A DNA stretch of 64,000 nt from Massospora cicadina (GCA_022478985.1 JAKSZP010004227.1:51394-115393), one strand, 5' to 3'; counted from the stretch's first letter, positions 21,260-34,205 are shown. Notes: generated from the letters alone by a model not told the origin. Translations and numbers: made by a program.

Positions 21260-22001
21260 TGTTGGATTTCTGGGTCGTAAAAGGCTTGCTGGTGCTTAGT
21301 TACCTATAATCCAACAATATATGTGAATGGATTTTCTCACCATTTATATGAAGAATAAAAAAATTAATAAATGCTGAAAAGGTTTAGATTTATTGATTAT
21401 ATTTTAGTGCCGCATGAGAGTAAAAAGTGTTTGTAGATTGTAAATTGATAATATCATTTAAAACATCGAGTCTCAACGTTTGGATAGCTTGAGGAATTTC
21501 AATTTGGTAATATGATTTTATACTCTCAAAGCTAGGAAAATCCACTTCACTTTATACTGAACAATGGACGGGATATTATATTTGGCTAAGACATACCCAT
21601 GGGGTAACAGTTTGATAAATTTCAGCCAATCCCCATTTGATAAAATTTTTTCACCTTGGGGGACCCCTGCCACACATATAAAAGGGGGTGGTCCCTACGT
21701 AGGTGCTTGAACGGACCTGAGCATGGCTGGTGGAGTACCATCTGATGGACGCCCCATGGTCCGCTTCGTGGTTGGAGTAATCTGACTGCTGGCTATTGAG
21801 TTATTTACCCATAAAGTATTAAAAACCATGTTACCCTAATTTGCGGAGTTTCACTGAGAATTGGCCAGGGTATTTTGGCCAATAATAGTAGTTAAACCAA
21901 TATTATTATTGAGGACTTGCAAGTGTCTGACATTTCCCCTTTTTGGCCAATTTTGACCCACAAAATTATTATTCTGAAGCTTGGGAGGCAAATGTCCGAC
22001 A
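21260..22001 (-). repeat. E5 3' LTR
   Basis: 742 bp. On the plus strand it begins TGTTGGATTTC and ends GTCCGACA. It pairs with 27088-27842 and is preceded on the minus strand by an AAAGGGTAA polypurine tract. Confidence 0.92.
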
Positions 22002-22029
22002 TTACCCTTTAAAAATGTTGGAGGAGAAT

Positions 22030-22960
22030 AGAGCTGAAGAAATGGCCACAAACTTGGTTGATGGTGAGTCTGGAAGTGAGGGATCTGATAGAATACTCAT
22101 CCCCTCGCTTGTAGGTGACTGAAAATGGTTCGTCCCAGATAGAGACGAGCTTTTCACTTAATGGAGAGATTCAGTTGTGGTAATATAGTACTAAGTCGGA
22201 TACTTGTAATGAAGGAAGAGGAGCCCTGAGCTCATTTACAGCTTGGCCTTCTTTGGTTACCGTCTTTGCTAAATTATTCATGACCTCTGATTGTAATTGG
22301 ATTTGTTAAGCCAACTTTTTCATGGCTTGATCAGGATCAATCTGGTCAGAGATTTATCTTTGGCTAATAATGCTGGTACCTCAGGTTCTCACCCATATGA
22401 CACAGGAAAAAGGGGACATCTTGAGGATGTGATGGTAGCTAATATGGTAGGCCATAAGGGCACTGGGCATGTAGAGATCCTAGTGATAATGTCTGAAGTG
22501 GCCAAATTGCGTAGAATCAAGACCAGGGTTCTGTTAACTCATTCCACTGCACCATTTTTGGATGAGTTATAGGGGCTGAGAAAAGTTGTTGAGCTTCCAT
22601 GGAAGTCACGAGGAGCTTTACTACTCGTGAGGCAAAATTTTTCCCTTTGTCACATAGGAGGACCTGGGGGCACTCATGCCGGGTGAAGATGTACTGTTGT
22701 AATAAGGTAGTCGTGGCTTTTTCAGTATGAGCGGGAAGAGCAACAGCTTTAACCATTTTAATGAAATGATCAATACCAACTAAGCTAAAGCGATTTCCGC
22801 CTGAAGTTTAAGGGAGAGGACCTACCACGTCCAAATTTTTGGTGTGGAAGGGTTGGTGGGGCATCATAGGTTGATGCTGATATTGGGTTTTAAAGCTGTT
22901 TTTTTTACAGTTCAGGCATGCATCTAAGACTTTAGTTATGGTTTACATGATGCCCTGTTA
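22030..22960 (-). pseudogene. E5 integrase (broken)
   Basis: Minus segment 22756-22517 carries HECPQVLLCDKGKNFASR, with the second catalytic Asp, then HPKMVQWNELTEPW, where HP.....N....E is the Glu block. The first Asp and the HHCC region lie upstream (22760-22960) in broken frame. The C-terminal part runs toward the LTR. Confidence 0.83.
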
Positions 22961-23039
22961 ATAGTACCACTCTTTTACCCTCTCATTGGTTTTGCATACT
23001 CCTCCTTACCCATGACAGTGTGAGACTCTAAAATGACAT

Positions 23040-23700
23040 GTACTTGCTCAGATGGAGATAGGCAACCAATTTACTCCTACTTTATTATATGATTTCCCAT
23101 TCCTTACCTTCATGTTGCAGGAGTGCCGAGCGAGCATCTTTTGTACTGGTTCATCTTCATCAGCCCATGCGTCAGGAGTAATTAGTAGGTCATGCAACCT
23201 CTCAGCTTCACTATTGTCAAGGTGAAGGACAGGCAGCTGCGTCGGCCCATCAACATTCATATGTCATGTCCTAGCTCAGCGTTCAAAGGTCATATCGTAA
23301 TTCTGGAGCTTAAGAGCCCAGAGAGCCAACCGCCCAGTGGGATCTTTCATATTCTGCAACCATTTCAATGAGGCGTGGTCAGTAATTACTTTATATGATG
23401 TCCTATAAAAGAAAAGGGCGATAGTTATTTGACCACAAGTAAAACAGCAAGACACTCCTTTTCAGTGACGCTATAGTTGCGCTCATCTTTTGAGAGCATC
23501 TTGCTGAAGTAAGATACTGGATGATTAACTCCAATTTCATACAGCTGAGCCAAGATAGATCCAAAGGCTTAATTGGAAGCATCTGTGAACAACACAAAGG
23601 GCTTGCCATAGTCAGTGTGGCGGAGGATTGACCTTTGTTGCACCAACTTCTTCAGGGTCTCAAAAGCGGCCTTTTCATTCAGCACCCCAATGGAAAGGGG
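23040..23700 (-). pseudogene. E5 RNase H and connection domain (broken)
   Basis: Minus-strand pieces: FTDASN, AFGSILAQLYEIGVNHPVSY, DERNYSVTEKECLAVLL and the post-RNase H linker at 23260-23048. Same order as in E4 (48020-48400). Interrupted by stops. Confidence 0.82.
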
Positions 23701-23959
23701 TGTTCTTCGCCAAGAGACGTGAAAGGGGCTCACTAAGCTGGGCGAATTTTTGGGATAATAAGATAGTAGTACTTCATCACGCCCAATAATACCTGTACAT
23801 CGTAGAGAGTTTTGGGCGTAGGCATTTTAGATATCACTTCCACCTTGCCTTGAATGGTCTGAATCTCACCTTGAGAAAAAGCGTGCCCAAGAAAATCCAA
23901 TTTTTTTTGGAAGAAGGTACACTTGGAGGGGATTCAGCTTGATGTTAGAGTCCCACAAG

Positions 23960-24470
23960 CGTTGAAACACTTCCTTTAAATGTGCAAGGTGCTCATTAAG
24001 GTCTTGGAAAACCTGTGATGTCATCGAGATAGACAATCACACAGCTCAGCTTGAGATCATGAAGAAATTGATCAATTGTCAGCTGAAAAGTGGCTGGCGC
24101 ATTACACAACCCCTGAGGTAGCCAAGTGAGTTGTAACAAACCCTCGCTGCAAATAAGAGCGCACTTCTCCTTATCCTGTGGAGAAAGGTCCATCTTCCTA
24201 TACCCACTAGCCAAGTCCATGGCTGAGAAGAATTTAGATCCAGAGAGTTGGGCCAAAGCGTCATCAATTTGGGGGATAGGGTAACTGTTCTTATTGGTGA
24301 GGTTGTTCAGCTTACGATAATCCATCACTACTGATGACCTCAATTTTTCTTCTAATTAGGAGCGGGGATGACCAAGGGCTGTTGGAAGGAATCAACAACC
24401 CAGCGTCCAGCAGATGTTTGAGACCCTTCCGCATCTGTAGCTCCTCAACTTTAGATTTGCAGTAGGGTTT
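23960..24470 (-). pseudogene. E5 reverse transcriptase
   Basis: An uninterrupted 115-codon segment (24343-23996, minus) contains VVMDYRKLNNLTNKNSYPIP, KFFSAMDLASGYRKMDL, PQGLCNAPATFQ and the intact active site YLDD (SCVIVYLDDITGF). Thumb sequence continues downstream after a frame change. It is the only RT in the window with both palm Asp residues in an intact YLDD. Flanking frames are broken, so it is still not a working polyprotein. Confidence 0.9.
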
Positions 24471-25438
24471 GGAGTGGATTGTTGAGCATCACCAATGTCG
24501 ATGGTATGAGTCCAACATTCGTGTGCCCAGAGTCAGTGTCAGAGGTAGAGAAGATGTCGTTATAAGACTCTAGGATGGTGTGGACTTTACCCAGCGCAGC
24601 TGGGGTTAGTTCATCGGAGATTTGAACAGAAGATAGGGTACATAAAGATTGGTCAGCGGGTAACCCCATATCTACCATGGATCCAATGTTGTGAACTTGC
24701 TTTATTTCCTCAAGGGCAATCACCATACCCCTTCTGATCTCTTGTTGCTTTTTTTAACCACATCCTTCTTGCTGAGATTTCCTAGCAGAAGGTAGATAGT
24801 TCATTGATAGGCAGGGTCTAATACGCGCAGCAAAACTCTGGATTCCAAAGGACTAACTCCATCAATGCTTGTTAGGTGCAATAAGAAGTTGCGGGGTATT
24901 TGTAGGGTAATCTTAGTATCAACTACCCTTTGTTCACCCGCTTTAATTACTACCTCTTCTGAATCATAAAAAGGGATACCCTTGAGGGCGTCCACTGATG
25001 GAGGCAATATTTTTGTATGCCATCCTGCCGTGGTGTAATGTAACGTTAAGGCAAAAGAGGGAAACTCCACATTACAAGCATAATATTTTTTGTTAAGCTC
25101 TTCAAAGGTCAGAATTAGAGGAACCTCGTAGTTAATCAAGGAGAGATAGCCCTGCTTCAAGTTAATAGCCCCTTCATATTTGAGAGTGAACTGGGTTCCA
25201 ATGAGTAAATTGTAGGTACTATTGGTCAAAGCAACTGCTGGAGCTGACAAGAGAAGCTTCCCAAAATGAATGGGCATGGAAGAGTACGTTCCAATGGCGT
25301 GGGTGTTGTTTGGACCCGCAGTTCCAAACTCTTGATTGTAGTTGAAGTTGGGGCCAGCTTAATTTTCTTAATGGGTTTGGTTGACACAACGTTCACTGGG
25401 GACCCAGTGTCAAAGGATATCTTTAATCCGCACTCCAT
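24451..25438 (-). pseudogene. E5 protease and linker
   Basis: 25438-25226 encodes ISFDTGSPVNVVSTK, a canonical retropepsin loop (catalytic Asp codon at 25414-25412). In the next frame, 25277-24801 is a 158-codon stretch with APAVALTNSTYNLLIGTQF, the C-terminal protease strand, followed by the linker. A third piece (24726-24451) leads to RT. One frameshift separates the catalytic loop from the rest. Confidence 0.87.
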
Positions 25439-25699
25439 TAATGATGACCTCTACTTTAGTTAAAGTGCCACCCAAGGAGGGGGAAGAGCGAGGAACTCAT
25501 TCAGATGAAAAGTGGAGGCAAGTCATTTGGCCGTTTTAGGGTATTTCTCCTTAAGATAGTCTGCAAGGTATTAATGTACTGGATTGATTGGATAAATGTG
25601 GCAATAAGCTGGTCAGTATCACTGACAGTGTCATTAATCTTGATATTTTTAACAATTTCCAAAGATAAGTATGGCAAGAGATCTTAGCCCAATTCATTT

Positions 25700-27050
25700 T
25701 CTCCAGGTTTAATTAATCAGGTACCTCTATTTCACCTGGGGCTCCTAAAATGTAATGATCAACGTCTTCATTACCCCCCCTCAGACTCGTCTTCAGAGGG
25801 GTTATCAATGCAGTTTAGGTAGCTTATATGAGGTGAATTAGGTTTAGGACTTCCCTTTCTGGATGATATGTACTGGGGTTGTTCCTTCACCTTACTAACT
25901 TTTTGGGTAGGCGTTGAGCTTTTCACAGCTTGAGTTTTGACCTTCAAAATAGCGTGTTTTTGCTGCCTCAGAGAGGCCAGTTTCGGACCAGAGTTGACTG
26001 AATGAGAGGTTGAGGGGAATTGAACTGTGGAAGTGGATGCTTTAACTTAAACAGCTTTGGTTCGTTCAGTGGCTTTGTGTTTCTGTGAAACAGGCGGTGT
26101 AGCTTTTGTGACCTGATCATTTGACCTAGTGTTAAGGGAACGATTGGGACCTGAAAAAGGATTTTAGGCTTAAAAGCCAGTTTTGGGACCACTTGGGAAG
26201 GCCGCTCTGAAGAAGAAGATGAGCAAGGCAAAAGGGCGACGGCTTTCACCAGCTGAGTTTTATGAACTGAAGATAAAATGGAGCACTGCCCCTCACCGCC
26301 ATTACCATCTGATTATCATTATGGGAAGAGGAAGCAGTGGGTGATGGCAGCTCCATAGAAGCAGGTTTCCAGAGTGAATAGCCGTAGTAGATGCTAAATT
26401 GGTCGGCGTAGAAGCTTGGCTCATAGCTCCTTGTTTAAAGTCAAGCTCATAGATATCTACAACAACTAATAAAGCCTCCTTGATATCCTATACAGTTCGA
26501 AAGTGCGCTTTACAGAAGAGATATGCATCACCAAGGAGGGATGAGATGCCAAGCCAGCCAAGATAGACGCAATTGCATTATCAAGAGGGAGCATTTAGGC
26601 AACCAACAAAGGTTGAGCTTTATTATAGAAGCGTTCAACAAAAGAGTTGATCGATTCTGCTTCTTTCAAACTAAGGCACATTAAGGCCTGTTTTTGTCGC
26701 TGCAAACTTTATTTAGACCAAATTCATCAAGCAGCGCTTGCTTAACCTCTGCCCAAGTGCTGAGGTTCACCATGGTAAGACTATTCTTTATTGTGCTATT
26801 CAATTTAAGCAATGAAGATTGTACCAGATGTTTTGCCAATCAGCTGCTTCTTCCATCGCATATTCATAAATATAAAGGAAGGAGGCAATACTGCCCTCAC
26901 CAGGTAAAAACATGTCTCGCAGAGGGGGTTTTCTTATAACAGGACATTGTAGTAAGTGCTTCTCGAGATGTTTAAGGCGAGACAGAGCGCTAGCTAGCTG
27001 GAGTTAAATGGAGGCTAGCTGAGGGTTTATTTTCATCGTTTAAGTAGTTT
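25700..27050 (-). pseudogene. E5 gag (broken)
   Basis: Minus-strand translation near 26690-26770 gives LSTWAEVKQALLDEFG, matching TSWMEVKQALADEFG of E4. A Ser/Pro/Lys-rich segment (26249-25968) and an acidic stretch follow before the protease. I find no clear zinc knuckle. Many stops. Confidence 0.75.
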
Positions 27051-27066
27051 TTGTGGTGTGCAGGCA

Positions 27067-27085
27067 ACCACTGTAGTGAGTACCA
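27067..27085 (-). other. E5 primer-binding site
   Basis: Minus-strand TGGTACTCACTACAGTGG begins two bases inside the 5' LTR. It differs by few bases from the site of E2 and E4. Confidence 0.75.
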
Positions 27086-27087
27086 CT

Positions 27088-27842
27088 TGTTGGATTTTTG
27101 GGTCAGTAAAAGGCTCGCTGGTGCTTAGTTACCTTTAATTCAACAATATTTGAAGGGCTTTTCTCAGCACTTATATGAAGAATAATAAAAATTAATAATC
27201 ATGAAAAGGTTTAGATTTATAGATTTTTATTTGGTGCCGCATGGGGGTAAAAGTGTTTGTACTTGATACATTGATAAAGTCATTTAAAACGTCGAGGCTC
27301 AACGTTTGGATAGCTTGGGGAATTCAATTTGGTAATATGATTTTAGACTCTCAAAGCTAGGAATATCCACTTCACTTTGGCTGAACGATGGATGGGAAAT
27401 TATATTTGGCTAAGACATACTCATGGGGTAACAATTTGATAAATATCATCCAATCCCCATTTGATAAAATTGTTTCACCTTGGGGGACCCCTGCCATACA
27501 TATAAAAGAAGGTGGTCCCCGCATAGGTGCTTGAATGGACATGAGCATAGCTGGTGGAGTACCATCCGATGGATGCCCCATGGTCCACTTTGGTTGTTGG
27601 AGTAATCTGACTACTAACTATTGAGTTATTTGCCCATAAAGTATTAAAAACCATGTTATCCTAGTATGCGGAGTTTCACTGAGAATTGGCTAGGGTCTTT
27701 TGGCCAATATTAGTAGTTAAACCATTATTATTATTATTATTATTATTATTGAGGACTTGCAAATATCTGACATTTTTCCCTTTTTGGCCAATTTTTACCC
27801 ACAAAATTATTATTATGTACCCTGGGAGGCAAATGTCTGATA
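27088..27842 (-). repeat. E5 5' LTR
   Basis: 755 bp, partner of 21260-22001. Contains a longer ATT microsatellite (about 27722-27750) than the other LTR. Confidence 0.92.
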
Positions 27843-28640
27843 CCATCCTTTTTTGACAACAAGAATGGGTGAAGCCCATGGAATTTTTAACAGTTTGAGC
27901 TTCCTTGCTCCTGCAGCTTTTCAATTTCTTTGGACACTACTTCCTTAACTGCCATAGATCCACATATTGGCCAAGGCCTGATGGGGATGATCCCCAGTGT
28001 CCAATCAATGGAACTTGCTGAGTGCACCCCAAAATAATGGTTGTCAATTGAGAAATCTCATTTTACTTTTGCAATAAAGCTATTGCTTGGTCCTTTTGTT
28101 CTTCCAATAATCATAAAATTATCACTCAGTAATACCGCCAGTACACTGGGCTGCAGTTTGACAGGTAGACCAGATTCATCCAGCAACCTGAACTTGTGAA
28201 CCCTAAGGACCTCTTCAACTGGGATCAAGTGTAAATATTCCACTATTTGATGCCAGCATATCTGCAGTGGTTCATTTTGTAGATTCGCTAGCAAAGCCTT
28301 GATATCCCCATGTCCCATAAGTTTAACGCTGGGATCCACACGAGACTCAAGCCACAATTGCTGATAAGGTCCAATGACCTCCTCACAAAGCCTGGCTGGT
28401 ACTTCCACTCTAACTCAGTGTTTAGTATCACTTGGTGTCCAGAGGGGATGGATATAGGTCCAGAAGCTCTGAGCGGCAGTCCATGATATTCATATATCAG
28501 CTGGGGGAGGGCCTATGTCTTGCTCTTTAGTTAAATTGTAGCGAACAGAATCGCCTCATCACTATATGCAAGGTTGATATGTCCTATGTTCAGTAGATCC
28601 TTTGGCACTCCAATAGAGGTAAAGTAGATTAGGATCCACT
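27843..28640 (-). pseudogene. E6 linker and RT start
   Basis: Minus 28408-28058 (116 codons) begins MEVPARLCEEVIGPYQQLW, the counterpart of the E2 linker. Next come VKEVVSKEIEKLQEQG and an SKKDG block ending at the E5 insertion point. Joined in sense with 21259 downward, this is a single RT gene interrupted by E5. Confidence 0.83.
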
Positions 28641-28970
28641 GACCCAAGATTTAAAAGGTCTCTTCTGTCATATCAACGACAGCCCTGAAATGATGCATGA
28701 AAGAAGTTCCAATTATTAGGTCGTGATTACTGTTTGGTAACACTATTGCTGGAGCTACAACTAAAATTGAACCAAAATGCAAAGGAAGTGTGCTGTATAT
28801 TCCCTCAGAGACTGTGCTTTCCGCTCCAGCGGTTCCATACACCATTTGATGTTCTACATCAGGTTTTAACGTCATCTTCATTACCAACTTAGTGGAAACT
28901 ATGTTGACTGAGGGCGCCCATATCTATTATAGCGCAAACTCAATTTTTGCTACAAAAATGTTAGATTACA
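28640..28970 (-). pseudogene. E6 protease (broken, 5'-truncated element)
   Basis: The active-site loop reads IDMGA, then after one extra base SVNIVSTKLV. The Thr of DTG is now Met. 28887-28651 has VVAPAIVLPNSNHDLIIGTS and matches E2. Element sequence ends just upstream, at about 28970. Confidence 0.82.
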
Positions 28971-29329
28971 TAAACTTGGAATACAAGGAAATTTAACTGT
29001 TTAATACATGAACGTTTAAGGGATTTCTTATCAAGGAAAATTTGATCTGTAAGTGCAATCACTAATTGCAACAAATTTAATTCAAGACTAAGTGAGTTTG
29101 ATAATTTCTTAGAGGAGATTAGTGTGCACTAAATGTCAGGTAGCAGTTGGGCTGGCAAATTAAAGGGCACAGTTGGGCTCTGCACCATCTAGAAGTTTTC
29201 AAACGCCCCAGTGACACTGGCGGCCTAGATAGAAATAATTAACTGGCAGTGAGTATTTCCATGAAGAATTTAGCCTGGTAAGCAAAATGCAACCTGTTCA
29301 TCAAAACTCCACATTCCCAGACCCTGTCA

Positions 29330-30240
29330 TTAGTGGAGCATGGGGTTTGAGTTTTCCTGGATACTAATCAAATGCCGCTTTTTGAAAAGTTCTGTGGAGA
29401 TGTGCACAACCATTTCCTGGATGTAGTATATGTTGCACCACACTCTATGACCCGTGTTTGGTTTGATCTCAGATTTGAAACTAAAAAAGTAGCGGACAAA
29501 GCTGCACAGGTGCGTGTGGTAGTAGACCTCCTGGATGGCCAACGGGTGTTAAAAACAAATTGCATCTTATGGACCAAACCAAGCCAAAGTTTTATGACGT
29601 TCAACTTACTTCCCACAACAATAAAGCGCACAGTGATGGAGCACCATCTCATGGCTGGGCTTTAGAGCTATGGGGAACTTCAATTCTTTGAAATATAACG
29701 CTTCACGCTTTTGCTAAACCTGTGCATAAGCAAAGCAATTGCAGTGTTCGCCCCAACTGCAGTCATCACAGAAGACTTTACACAAATCCCACCCACTTCA
29801 TAGTGAATATTGATGGGCAGAAATCCTACCCGTTCCACATCATGGTGGTATAGCGCGCCCCCTATATGCATCTTTTGTTGCGCTTTTGGCCACAAGGCTC
29901 AAACATGTCCTTCCATAGAGGGCATCACGAAAAACGAAATCTTCCCTAGTGAAATGAGCAGTGCAGACTCCCATTGTGAACTGGCTATTAAACTGACGCC
30001 CTCATCCCATGGGGCGTGCAGGGGTGTTACATTCAGGTTAAACCTGTGTCCCCACAGGAGTGCAAAAATTCCAAACAGGCCCACGGAGCAGCGGCCAAGG
30101 CAGCGGCCATGGCTGCATCTGTGATCCCACCTTCTCAGACCCATGAAGACATAAAATACTTGCTGCTTAAGCGGTTTGATAATCTGCTCAATAATCAGAT
30201 TGGGCCAACTAACCTGAGGACCCAATGGGTGAGTTAGATT
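29330..30240 (+). pseudogene. LINE1 ORF1, zinc-knuckle RNA-binding protein (broken)
   Basis: N-terminal region 29372-29665 (97 codons) is followed after stops by 29810-30124, which contains a perfect CX2CX4HX4C knuckle, CIFCCAFGHKAQTC, starting at 29867. ORF1 proteins of this class bind LINE RNA. LINE2 has the counterpart CTYCQAFGHKVNDC. It is unlike the ORF of retroposons A-C except for the knuckle. Confidence 0.83.
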
Positions 30241-30515
30241 TATCCAAGCAAAATTACCAAGCCTCAATCAAAGCAAATTCTACCACCCATTTCCCTCAAA
30301 TTTTAGTCAACCTGTGATGATGCACAGCAGCTGTACACCATTTTGAAAATTTGAGCTAAATCTCAAAAAACTCAAAAAATGACAAATAATACCTGGCGTG
30401 AAGGAAACCCTCAAAGTCTCTTATTTAGGGCCAAAAATTAGATCACATAAAGGTTCTGCTTATTAAGCGGAGCTGGAAAGGCAAGGGGCCCTTCCCATTG
30501 CACCTTAGGTGCAAT

Positions 30516-33500
30516 ATGGGAGCCTTCACAATAGGGACGTTGAACATCGCTGGACTCAAGGCCTTGCTGTCCCAGGCTAGGAAACTGAGTTTTTAAAGAA
30601 TAATTTACCTGTGGACATCCTGGCCATTCAGGAAACTACTTTCCACATGTTGATGAGGAAACATGGGTAACTATGCTCCTCCCCTCCCTTTCCTTTTGCT
30701 GCCACTCTGTGGGGTGCATATATGTTGACTCGTAGTTTTAGATTTATTTTCAAAAATTTGTACCTAGATGGACATGTTCTTGTTTTTTTCCTTTTCATGG
30801 GACGATGAAGTGCATGCTATTATTAATATTTTTGCCCCAACCTGTGTGCAGGCTCGCCATGAATTCCTCTCAGCTGTTACTTCCCTTCCCTTTTCTCCAA
30901 ATTCATTTGTGGTGGGCGACCTGAACTGCTGGGCCAACCCAGCCAATGACCACTGGCCTTCTAAGCCTATCCCCCCTGCAGGGGCATGTCAAACTATGCG
31001 TTCTTAATACCACTTTGGGGCCGTTTAAAAACCACCCCAAACATGCACTGCTGCTCCACAACATGTCCCGTCCCCATGTGCACAACGGCCAGCTGAGGTC
31101 TATGTCCCGCATTGACCTTATTTTTGCCCCGTTACACTTTTGGTCTCAGGTTACACACTTAACGTTAACAAAAATTGCTTTCTCTGACCACAGTCTAATG
31201 TCAATTGCATTCTCTTTGTCACACCCAGCGGCACAGGCGCCAAAGTGGTGAAAACTTTGATCAGCCGAGATCATGTTGTCCGGGTTTTCCTCATGGGTGG
31301 ACACCAAAACTTCAGCACTTGAGTTCGCCACACCGTTCTATGCAGACCCACTCACTATCTGGTCAACCTTCAAAACAAACACCATCCGTCAGGCACACCA
31401 CCTCTCATTGCATCGCTCTTGTTCTGCATCAGCATTCATTAGGCGCATGCTTGCATAATTGTACCATCTGGAGTCTAATGTCCCTGTTGCAGGCTATAGC
31501 TCCGCCTGGGGTCATAAGTGGGCAGAAGTGTCTGCTTATCACAATGCACTGGTAAGTCAACACAAACCTCGTGTTTGTGTTCTGTTCAAAGCGAAAAATA
31601 TCACAGCAGGTGACACGTGCTCTGCACATTTTTTTCTTAAAGTTCTTCACACCACAACAGAGCTTGGACTGTACACAGGTAATTCGGCCTAAACCACTCC
31701 ATCATCAAAAATCCAGTCAAAGTGGCAATCAGAGTTCAAAAAATTATTACTACAAATTGTATTTCTCTGATCCAGTCAAACTGGCAAAAATTGATGAATT
31801 TCTTGATAGTGCACATATCTGCACCATTTCAAGTTACCCAGCTTTAATGAATTAAATTTATCAGGATGAAATCTGGTATGCCATTCATTGTGCACCTCAC
31901 AGGAAACGCCCAGGTCCAGATGGGCTTCCATATGAGTTCTTAAGAGATATTTTAATGTTTCTTCTCTTTGTTGCTTGCCTCAATGAACAAGCGTCTGCTA
32001 GAAACGCGCCTCCTTCCTGAGGGCCAGGAGGCATACATGATAACGCTGTATAAGAAAGGTGATAAGCTGAACTTGGTCAACTGGCGCTCCATATCACTTA
32101 CCAACACAGATACTAAATTATCTACTAAAAATATGGCCAACCGCCTAGGGAAGTTGCCTCTGATGTAATCTTATTTGAAAAATTTGGTTTTACCCCAAGC
32201 GGTCAATATGGGCCAACATACACACTGTAGCTAACGTCTGCCAATCCACGGCTACTGGGGCACTTGTTTTCTTTGACCAGCAGAAGGCTTATTTTAGAGT
32301 CAATTGGGATCAACTCACCACCTGCCTTTACAAGTTCCACTTCCCCATTGGTTCATTAATTGGGTGATGATACTTATGGAATCCACCACAACAACTGTGC
32401 GTGTCCCTGGCTTCCTCACCGATGTGGTTCGCCCTCAAAGGGGCCTCCAAAAATGGGACCCTTTAAGCCCACTATTTTTACAACTTCAGTTTCAACCCAA
32501 TTTTACGCAATGTGAATGCCCGCCTTACTGGTGTCCATGTGCAAGGTCAAGCGCCAGTTAATATGCTGGTATTTGCTGATGATTGTGTGGTTGGGTTGTC
32601 TAACAACCAAGATGCATGCGCGCTTGAGGCTACAATCTAGGATTACTCCAGGGTAAGTAACGCCGCACGTAAAGCCTCCTAAACCAAAATTATCCTCCTT
32701 AGTGTGTACCAAGCCCGCTGGTCACAAGCACCCCATTAACTACCTACTCCAGTAGCTAGCTGACAGAACTTTTCCCGCCCACCCCTACCACCCGCTTGTG
32801 CTCCCTTTCGTGACAAGGCCCACTGCTGGTCTGGTACACCATTTGGGAGTGTGGTCGGAGGCGGGAGGGTATGCCTCGTCAGTGATGGAGCACCATATTA
32901 TAGACAATATCACAAAGCGCATCGCTTCCCTCAGAGCCCACCAGACTACCCTCCCAGGCTGGGTCATGCTTGCCAAGTCTATGCTCCTGTTTAAAGTCTG
33001 GCTTGTGGAAAAAAGCTATATCTTTTCCCCATCTTTCTTCACCTCTTTATACGCCGACCTTACAAGGGTGGCTTTGGTTAGGCCGCCCACCGCCAATGCA
33101 CCTGGGTGTCTTGTTTGGCCCTCGCCATAGTGGAGGTATGGGCCTGCTCAACTTCAAGGCCCATGCTGCCAAGATACTTGGCACCTGGATCACTGCAGTC
33201 ACCAACCACACAATCCCAGACCAACACTAGTCACATGCAGCCCACTCCAACTTTTTTGCCGCTCCCTGGGCCTCAGCAATCCTACCCACCCCTTTCTCTG
33301 CTAAACTATCTTTCCTCGCATCCCTCTGCTGCAGGCCTGCATGGGACGTTGTTCTAATTCAAACAAATTCTCCTCTTCATGCAGAGCGCTGAGTGGATCA
33401 TCAGCATCAGTGGCACACCTCCTAGAGGGATCGCCCTACTCCCCGCTTCAAACAATAAGTCCATTGGCAAGTCGTTTTAAACAACCTGATACCCCTACAT

Positions 33501-34085
33501 CCCCACCTCATTGCCCGTGTGGACTACTTGATAAGCTCGATATACTTTACTCTTTGGAGACCCAGAAGGACATTTGGCGGTACAGACACCATCCTCTTTT
33601 ACAACCCCAAATTCGCGCTATGTGTGGAGATGCCTGAGAAAAGTGTACCGCATGGCTGAGCAGTCCAATGCCTCTCAAACTTCATGCATTGTATGAGGTC
33701 TATACAGATCTTTATTCCATCGCTTGGAAGATTGGCCGCCATCACTGGCATTTTAGTGAGATATTATGTGCCTCTTTAGGCAGGAGAGTGAGCAGGCTTT
33801 CAGACTGTTAACAACATCTTTGCCTTTTCCATGATATCCCCTATCCACCCATTGCTCCTCGCCTTAGTTTCAATAGCACTATGGAGGATACACAATATCG
33901 TCCTTGATGCACTCTTTGGCACTATCCCAACCCTACGTGAAGCTGTGCATCGCTTCCATTCCCACCTTATGGATCACTCTCAAGCTTGGTTGTTAGGCCA
34001 CCTGCCATCATGCCAACGCAGGTTGGTGTCATCCTGGTTCCACATCTGGTTCCTCTCGTTTGATCCTTTCCTTCATTTGTGTTAG
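30516..34085 (+). pseudogene. LINE1 ORF2, endonuclease and reverse transcriptase (broken)
   Basis: ATG 30516 opens MGAFTIGTLNIAGLK, the AP-endonuclease start. Then come VDILAIQETTFH (catalytic Glu), GDLNCWANP, RIDLIFAPLHFW and FSDHSLM (catalytic His). RT begins near 31885 with APHRKRPGPDGLPYEF, then LFFDQQKAYF, the QRGLQKWDPLSPLF block and the catalytic LVFADDCVVGLS (FADD 32572-32583). The C-terminus has HCPCGLLDK and, near the end, SIALWRIHNIVLDALF, shared with LINE2 and LINE3. No RNase H seen. At least six frame changes. Confidence 0.9.
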
Positions 34086-34184
34086 TTTTGGTCCAGGCCT
34101 CCCCTGTCACTCCCCTCTTCCTTCCACTGGCAGTCCCGCTGGCAGTGGTAGGTAGCTATGGCTCCTCTGGGTGCTTCTCATTAT

Positions 34185-34205
34185 TTTTTTTAGTACTAGA
34201 TGGTT
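34185..34205 (-). mobile_element. Micro-insertion 1 in LINE1 3' UTR
   Basis: 21 bp, on the minus strand AACCATCTAGTACT plus an A-run. Flanked by GCTTCTCATTAT (34173-34184) and GCCCCTCATTAT (34206-34217), matching at 10 of 12. See micro-insertions 2-4. Confidence 0.8.

Larger units (their letters stand above)
21260..27842 (-). mobile_element. E5: gypsy element nested in E6
   Basis: A minus-strand element with LTRs at 27088-27842 (5') and 21260-22001 (3'). The target duplication is TCATC (21255-21259) and CCATC (27843-27847), with one mismatch. The primer site TGGTACTCACTACAGTGG, a variant of that in E2 and E4, starts two bases inside the 5' LTR. It has gag, protease, RT, RNase H and integrase in the usual order and no chromodomain. 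It is closest to E4 by gag, protease and LTR sequence. It is the least damaged gypsy copy here: the RT motif YLDD is intact. Confidence 0.93.
18400..28970 (-). mobile_element. E6: 5'-truncated gypsy element, split by E5
   Basis: A minus-strand element related to E2. Reading right to left: protease (28970-28640), linker, RT start (to 27843), [E5], RT, RNase H, integrase, polypurine tract and the start of the 3' LTR (18902 downward). Gag and the 5' LTR are missing right of about 28970, near the start of LINE1. With only one LTR copy its far edge cannot be fixed, so 18400 is a guess. The reading across the E5 site (a KKDG motif, then TNQVVIDYR) confirms one interrupted gene. Confidence 0.82.

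Noticed and set aside
30768..31555. Overlapping frames read as possible host genes
   Set aside because: They are LINE1 endonuclease in shifting frames (GDLNCWANP, SDHSLM).
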